Shown here in pieces: positions 22,331-25,697 of a stretch of 25,697 nt of DNA. Both the position numbers and the translations under genes were made by a program. Location of the stretch: positions 1 to 25,697 of the IMG/VR virus record IMGVR_UViG_3300049423_000004; one strand, given 5' to 3'. The notes beneath the pieces were generated by a model. The model saw nothing but the letters and a program-made list of their open reading frames with translations. It was not told where the DNA came from and searched no databases. This stretch comes from a virus. Numbering within the stretch: the stretch's first letter is position 1; each line of letters begins with the position of its first letter.

Positions 22331-23617
22331 ATGACATTGCCCGTGAAATATTACGCCAACACCATGCAAGGTGCTCCCCAACTGACCAACGACTGGGGCT
22401 GCATGACCGCGCTGCTTGATGCGGTTCTGGTCACCGGCTTCAACCTCAAGACCATCGCCACTCTGACCAGCGCTGCTGGTGTGGCCGCAGCCAGCATTCC
22501 CGCAGGGCACTTGTATTGGGTGGGTCAGGTCTTGACCATCTCTGGCGCAGACCAAAACGAGTACAACGGCGAGGTGCGTGTAATTGCTGTGACGACCAGC
22601 ACTTTCACCTATGCCATCACCGGCACGCCGGTGAGCCCGGCCACTGGGGCGAGCATCACCTCCAAGGTGGCACCCCTGGGCTGGGAGATTGCTTTTACGG
22701 CCACAAACAAGCGCGCTTACCGCAGCAAGAATGTCCTATCCAATCGCCCCTATCTGCGGGTGGATGACAGTTGTGATCCGGCCTACGCCACCACTTATGC
22801 CAAGAAAGCCAAGGTGACCATGGCGCAGGGCATGAGCGATATCGACACCTTTGTTGGGGCACGTGCACCATTCGATCCCGCAAATCCACACCAAAACGAA
22901 GTCGCAACGGGTTCCGGAAATACCGTGGTTGATGGTTGGTACAAGTGGTACTACGCCAGAGCGGGAGGCAATGGCCACGACGAATACGGCCCTGCTGTAT
23001 ACAACCGACCATGGGCTGTCGTTGGTGATGATCGTGGTTTCTACATCTTTAACGAGGGTGGAGACTCGGGTGGCTTGGGTGGCAAGTGCTTCACTGACTT
23101 TGAGAGTTATCGCAGCACAGATGGGTTCAACACCATTTTGGGCGCACAAGACACTTATTTGGGCGCAAACGCCTATGCCAGTCAACTCGATGGTGAGGGT
23201 TACCAAAGTTCCGATTGGCGGTCTCGTTTCCCGCGAACGTTGGACGGCACGGGCAAAGTCTTGATGCGCAGCTTTCTGCAAATTGGTAACAACGTCAATC
23301 CATCGTTTACCAGCCTGAACACCAACAATGGTCAGACGACCTCGGGCTACAGCACGGGCATCAGTTGGCCTAACGGCCCCGACTACAGCATGATCCTGCA
23401 CCCGACCTTGTTGAGAGAAACGTCGCATTTGCGCGGCAGGATGCCAGGCATGTTCTCGGTCCATAACGACAGTCCCAGTTTCAACCATCTCGACAACATT
23501 TCAGGCGTGGCGGGCTACCCAGGGCGCACTTTTTTACTGCTCAAGGTCGCACATGGGGTGGGTGGCGGCAATTACACCGCCACTCTTGCTTTTGATATCA
23601 CTGGCCCATGGTGGTAA
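22331..23617 (+). CDS. tail-tip protein of unknown function
   Basis: The 428-residue protein opens with LPVKYYANTMQGAPQLTNDW, followed by VLVTGFNLKTIATLTSAAGV and a small beta domain (about 50-110, with HLYWVGQVLTISGADQNEYN). The middle contains PYLRVDDSCDP and RPWAVVGDDRGFYIFNEGGD. I recognise the layout from proteins in tail clusters of Burkholderiales and Pseudomonas phages, where the function is unknown. The C-terminal half is Gly/Asn/Ser-rich and beta-like, as expected of an exposed virion surface. No enzymatic motif is visible. AAGGAA lies 6-7 nt before the ATG. The next gene starts 3 nt after its stop. Confidence 0.65.
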   Translation: MTLPVKYYANTMQGAPQLTNDWGCMTALLDAVLVTGFNLKTIATLTSAAGVAAASIPAGHLYWVGQVLTISGADQNEYNGEVRVIAVTTSTFTYAITGTPVSPATGASITSKVAPLGWEIAFTATNKRAYRSKNVLSNRPYLRVDDSCDPAYATTYAKKAKVTMAQGMSDIDTFVGARAPFDPANPHQNEVATGSGNTVVDGWYKWYYARAGGNGHDEYGPAVYNRPWAVVGDDRGFYIFNEGGDSGGLGGKCFTDFESYRSTDGFNTILGAQDTYLGANAYASQLDGEGYQSSDWRSRFPRTLDGTGKVLMRSFLQIGNNVNPSFTSLNTNNGQTTSGYSTGISWPNGPDYSMILHPTLLRETSHLRGRMPGMFSVHNDSPSFNHLDNISGVAGYPGRTFLLLKVAHGVGGGNYTATLAFDITGPWW

Positions 23618-23620
23618 GCC

Positions 23621-24694
23621 ATGAGTTGGTGGACTACTGTGCCGGGCTTGTTGCCTGTAGCGGCGTTTGACGCAAGCAGAATAAGCGACGCGCAACTGCT
23701 TGATGGCGTGGGGGTTAACCACATCACCGCCACCAGCACTCTGCTGCCCAACGATTTCCAGCTCAAAGGTGTGGCGGGTAATGGCAATCCGATGGCTTTG
23801 AGTACGCCGATTCCCATGCCAGCGACTGGTGTGGTTGCCGGGTTTTGGGCGCCGAAGCGTCGCAATGTGCTGCTGACTCCGGACTACAACGACACCACCA
23901 GCTATGCACTGCACCTGTCGGACAACGGGCAGGGCTGGTATGCCGCAAAAGCCAATGCATCTTCGCCCTACGGCTTGTACGGATCCATTGGCACGCGTTA
24001 CTTTGTGGCGATGGTCACACGAGGATCAGACTCCATTTTGTATGTCGACGGCAATTTGGTGGGCGTGCCAGTCAGCAGCAGCTACACCATGAGCCAGATA
24101 GGTCAGATTGGCTATGGCGCGAACGGGAACGAGTACAACCTCGACGCTGATGAGTATTTCCATGCCCTAGGCATTTGGACGGGTGGGGCCACACAGGCTG
24201 ATGTTCGAGCCCTTGAGGCCGCTGTGCGTTTCGCGTTGGTCGGCGTACCTGCCACCTTCCACGGATTTGGCACCGACCTGAGCCGCGTAAACACCATCCA
24301 AGCGGTGAGTCTGGCGACTCAAGGTCTGGGTAATAACACGGGGCGCATCAACACCGCGCCAATGCAGGCTCTGGATGGTCTTGGTGTGCGCAGCAAGGCG
24401 ATCGTGCCAATCGTGGGGAAAAACGACATTTACTTCGGTGGTGTCGGCCAGGTGGTGGGCACCGTCAAAAACTCACCAGCCACACCAGTGCGGCGGCGCG
24501 TTTTGCTGATCGAGGAAGCCTATCGCGCCGTTATTCGTGAGACATGGAGCGAAGCGGCTACCGGTGCCTATTCTTTTGGCCGGGTCGCCATGAACACCAC
24601 CTACACCGTGGTGAGCTACGACCACACCCAAGCCTTTCGGGCGGTGGTGGCTGATCGGGTGGTTCCGGAGTTGATGCTGGAGTACACGTCATGA
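23621..24694 (+). CDS. tail protein with LamG-like and carboxypeptidase-regulatory-like domains
   Basis: The 357-residue protein appears to have three parts. Residues about 1-215 look like a concanavalin/LamG-type jelly roll: TSYALHLSDNGQGWYAAK, TRYFVAMVTRGSDSILYVDG, and a final ADEYFHALGIWTGGATQ followed by a helix. A linker containing NNTGRINTAPMQALDG follows. Residues about 280-350 resemble a carboxypeptidase regulatory-like beta sandwich (VVGTVKNSPATPVRRRVLL, TGAYSFGRVAMNTTYTVVSYD). Such domains commonly bind glycans, so host-surface recognition is an inference. Its stop overlaps the next start as ATGA. Confidence 0.65.
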   Translation: MSWWTTVPGLLPVAAFDASRISDAQLLDGVGVNHITATSTLLPNDFQLKGVAGNGNPMALSTPIPMPATGVVAGFWAPKRRNVLLTPDYNDTTSYALHLSDNGQGWYAAKANASSPYGLYGSIGTRYFVAMVTRGSDSILYVDGNLVGVPVSSSYTMSQIGQIGYGANGNEYNLDADEYFHALGIWTGGATQADVRALEAAVRFALVGVPATFHGFGTDLSRVNTIQAVSLATQGLGNNTGRINTAPMQALDGLGVRSKAIVPIVGKNDIYFGGVGQVVGTVKNSPATPVRRRVLLIEEAYRAVIRETWSEAATGAYSFGRVAMNTTYTVVSYDHTQAFRAVVADRVVPELMLEYTS

Positions 24695-25098
24695 CGCTGG
24701 CCATTTCTCCTGCGCACAAGCTGGCGCGACTGACCGGGACTCTTTCGTTTGCGGATGCGGGCCCTCAAACCAGCCGCATTCGACTTTACGCAACGACCCA
24801 GCCAGTAACCGGTGGCGACCCGGGCGGTGGATTGCTGGTGGAAATCCTGCTGGCCAAACCTTGCGGAGAGATCAATGCCAGCATGCTGACCCTCAAGCAG
24901 TCAGAGCCATCGGGTGACCTGATTCTGGAGACTGGCACTGCGCTTTGGGCACGCTGGATCAACGGCCGTGACGAAGTGGTGGCCGACGGTTCGGTGTCGG
25001 ACGCTGCGGGTACCGGAGATTTCAAACTCTCGGGCACCAGCGGCACGGTGCTTTACGCCGGTGCGCGTGCGCTATTGGGGCAATGCACTTTGACTTGA
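24691..25098 (+). CDS. small beta-rich tail protein
   Basis: The 135-residue protein is translationally coupled to the preceding gene (ATGA at 24691-24694). The sequence is strand-rich: LARLTGTLSFADAG, SRIRLYATTQPVTGGDPGGG, then WARWINGRDEVVADGSVSD and a closing GTVLYAGARALLGQCTL. I recall short proteins of this type next to LamG-like tail proteins in the same phage group. There is no known function and no catalytic motif. A structural role in the tail tip is inferred from position. Confidence 0.6.
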   Translation: MTLAISPAHKLARLTGTLSFADAGPQTSRIRLYATTQPVTGGDPGGGLLVEILLAKPCGEINASMLTLKQSEPSGDLILETGTALWARWINGRDEVVADGSVSDAAGTGDFKLSGTSGTVLYAGARALLGQCTLT

Positions 25099-25126
25099 TG
25101 TTCTTTGATTTGTGAGGATTCACGGC

Positions 25127-25697
25127 GTGCCAGAAAACTTGGTCTTTGCTGGTACACCGCTCATTGAATCGCTGGTTCTGGTGTTTGGGGAAGGTGTCAC
25201 TGACCCGAACGCCAGAATCACTGATCTGGTTTTTGCACAGCCGCCCAAGGTGCATCCGACGCGGTTGGTTTTTGGTGACAGTGACACCAACACCCATCCC
25301 GACTCGCTGCTCGAAGTGTCCGGGGTGCTGCCAGAACTGGTCGCACGGCTACACCTGGTCATTGGGGTGCCGGTGGCTTTGCAAGCGGCATTGCCTGATC
25401 TGGTCGGCACGGTCGCTGTGAAGTACCAGAGCCAGACGCAACGGCCGATGGTGGCGCAGGTGCAGACCTGGTCGCAGGTGTCGATGGTCACCGAGTCCGG
25501 CTTGACCCAACCACAGCAGCACGCGCAAGCAACCAATGCTGGCGCGCAGGAACAAGCGCAAAACGCTGCGTCCGAGCATTTTGGTGTCAGCCCGGGCTAT
25601 GTTGAGGCAATTCGTTCCAGCCGAGAGGTGGGATCGCAGTTTCAGGATGGCTGCGTAACGCGGTCACGCCTGCAAGCCAATTGGTCGGATGGCCTGG
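25127..25697 (+). CDS. large tail protein, N-terminal part (runs off the window)
   Basis: This frame is open from a GTG at 25127 to the window end (190 codons, no stop). GAGG (25114-25117) lies 9 nt upstream of the GTG. The product has two repeat-like units near the start, LIESLVLVFGEG and THPDSLLEVSGVLPELVARL, then LQAALPDLVGTVAVKYQSQT, and later a Gln/Ala-rich helical region (TQPQQHAQATNAGAQEQAQN). Beta-like N-terminal repeats followed by W- and Q-rich helices recall long tail proteins of Burkholderiales phages, perhaps replacing lambda gpJ in function. That is inference, and the C-terminal part is outside the window. Confidence 0.7.
   Translation, partial: MPENLVFAGTPLIESLVLVFGEGVTDPNARITDLVFAQPPKVHPTRLVFGDSDTNTHPDSLLEVSGVLPELVARLHLVIGVPVALQAALPDLVGTVAVKYQSQTQRPMVAQVQTWSQVSMVTESGLTQPQQHAQATNAGAQEQAQNAASEHFGVSPGYVEAIRSSREVGSQFQDGCVTRSRLQANWSDGL

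Noticed and set aside
22736-23488. 250-codon minus-strand open frame inside the 428-residue tail gene
   Set aside because: Antisense shadow of a gene whose sense product resembles known tail proteins. No ribosome site or promoter of its own was seen.
1-25697. tRNA genes, attachment site or lysis genes
   Set aside because: Looked for cloverleaf-like segments, integrase-linked repeats, holin and endolysin frames. None could be supported in this window.

Overview
The window looks like part of a temperate siphophage (prophage) from a GC-rich betaproteobacterium. Burkholderiales, possibly Comamonadaceae, is the best guess from codon use and from the protein families. That is inference, because no host gene, rRNA or tRNA is visible. 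The head genes follow the lambda order. The distal tail genes do not resemble lambda M-L-K-I-J and instead look like large beta-rich tail proteins that I associate with Burkholderiales and Pseudomonas phages.

Left arm (1-2444). A probable C-terminal gene fragment and a two-helix membrane protein (DUF7220) lie on the + strand. They converge with an array of four small minus-strand genes transcribed leftwards: a DUF6900 protein, a DUF3489 protein and two unknown proteins. Each of the four has a related structured leader, with a conserved ACGCGCTGTTTG-like core and a hairpin with AAGCC/GGCTT arms placed directly after the preceding stop codon. The hairpin arms covary between copies. The 233-bp divergent region before the terminase carries two palindromes sharing the core TGCAAATTTGCA.

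Head module (2445-10930, + strand). The order is small terminase, GpA-type large terminase, an intrinsic terminator, two fibre-like proteins, gpW-like joining protein, lambda-type portal, S49 protease with a nested scaffold, gpD-like decoration protein, gpE-like major capsid protein and a gpFII-like head completion protein. Tight TGATG or ATGA overlaps link many of them. The start of the FII-like gene sits in a GNRA-loop hairpin abutting the capsid stop codon.

A single reverse-strand gene (10947-11603, pRiA4b ORF-3/IS1096 passenger family) with its own candidate promoter lies exactly at the head/tail boundary. It looks like a moron.

Tail module (11668-25697). The order is tail terminator, major tail protein, tail assembly chaperone with a -1 frameshift extension (T7 slippery site with an upstream Shine-Dalgarno-like stimulator), minor tail protein, a 1342-residue tape measure, a small conserved protein, and then a series of large tail-tip proteins. 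One of these has 1207 residues with at least six copies of a G-x-V-D-Y-x-x-G module. The last one starts at a GTG and runs off the window. Lysis, integration, repressor and replication genes are not in this window. No stretch longer than about 300 bases lacks a gene. All family assignments were made by eye, without database searches.
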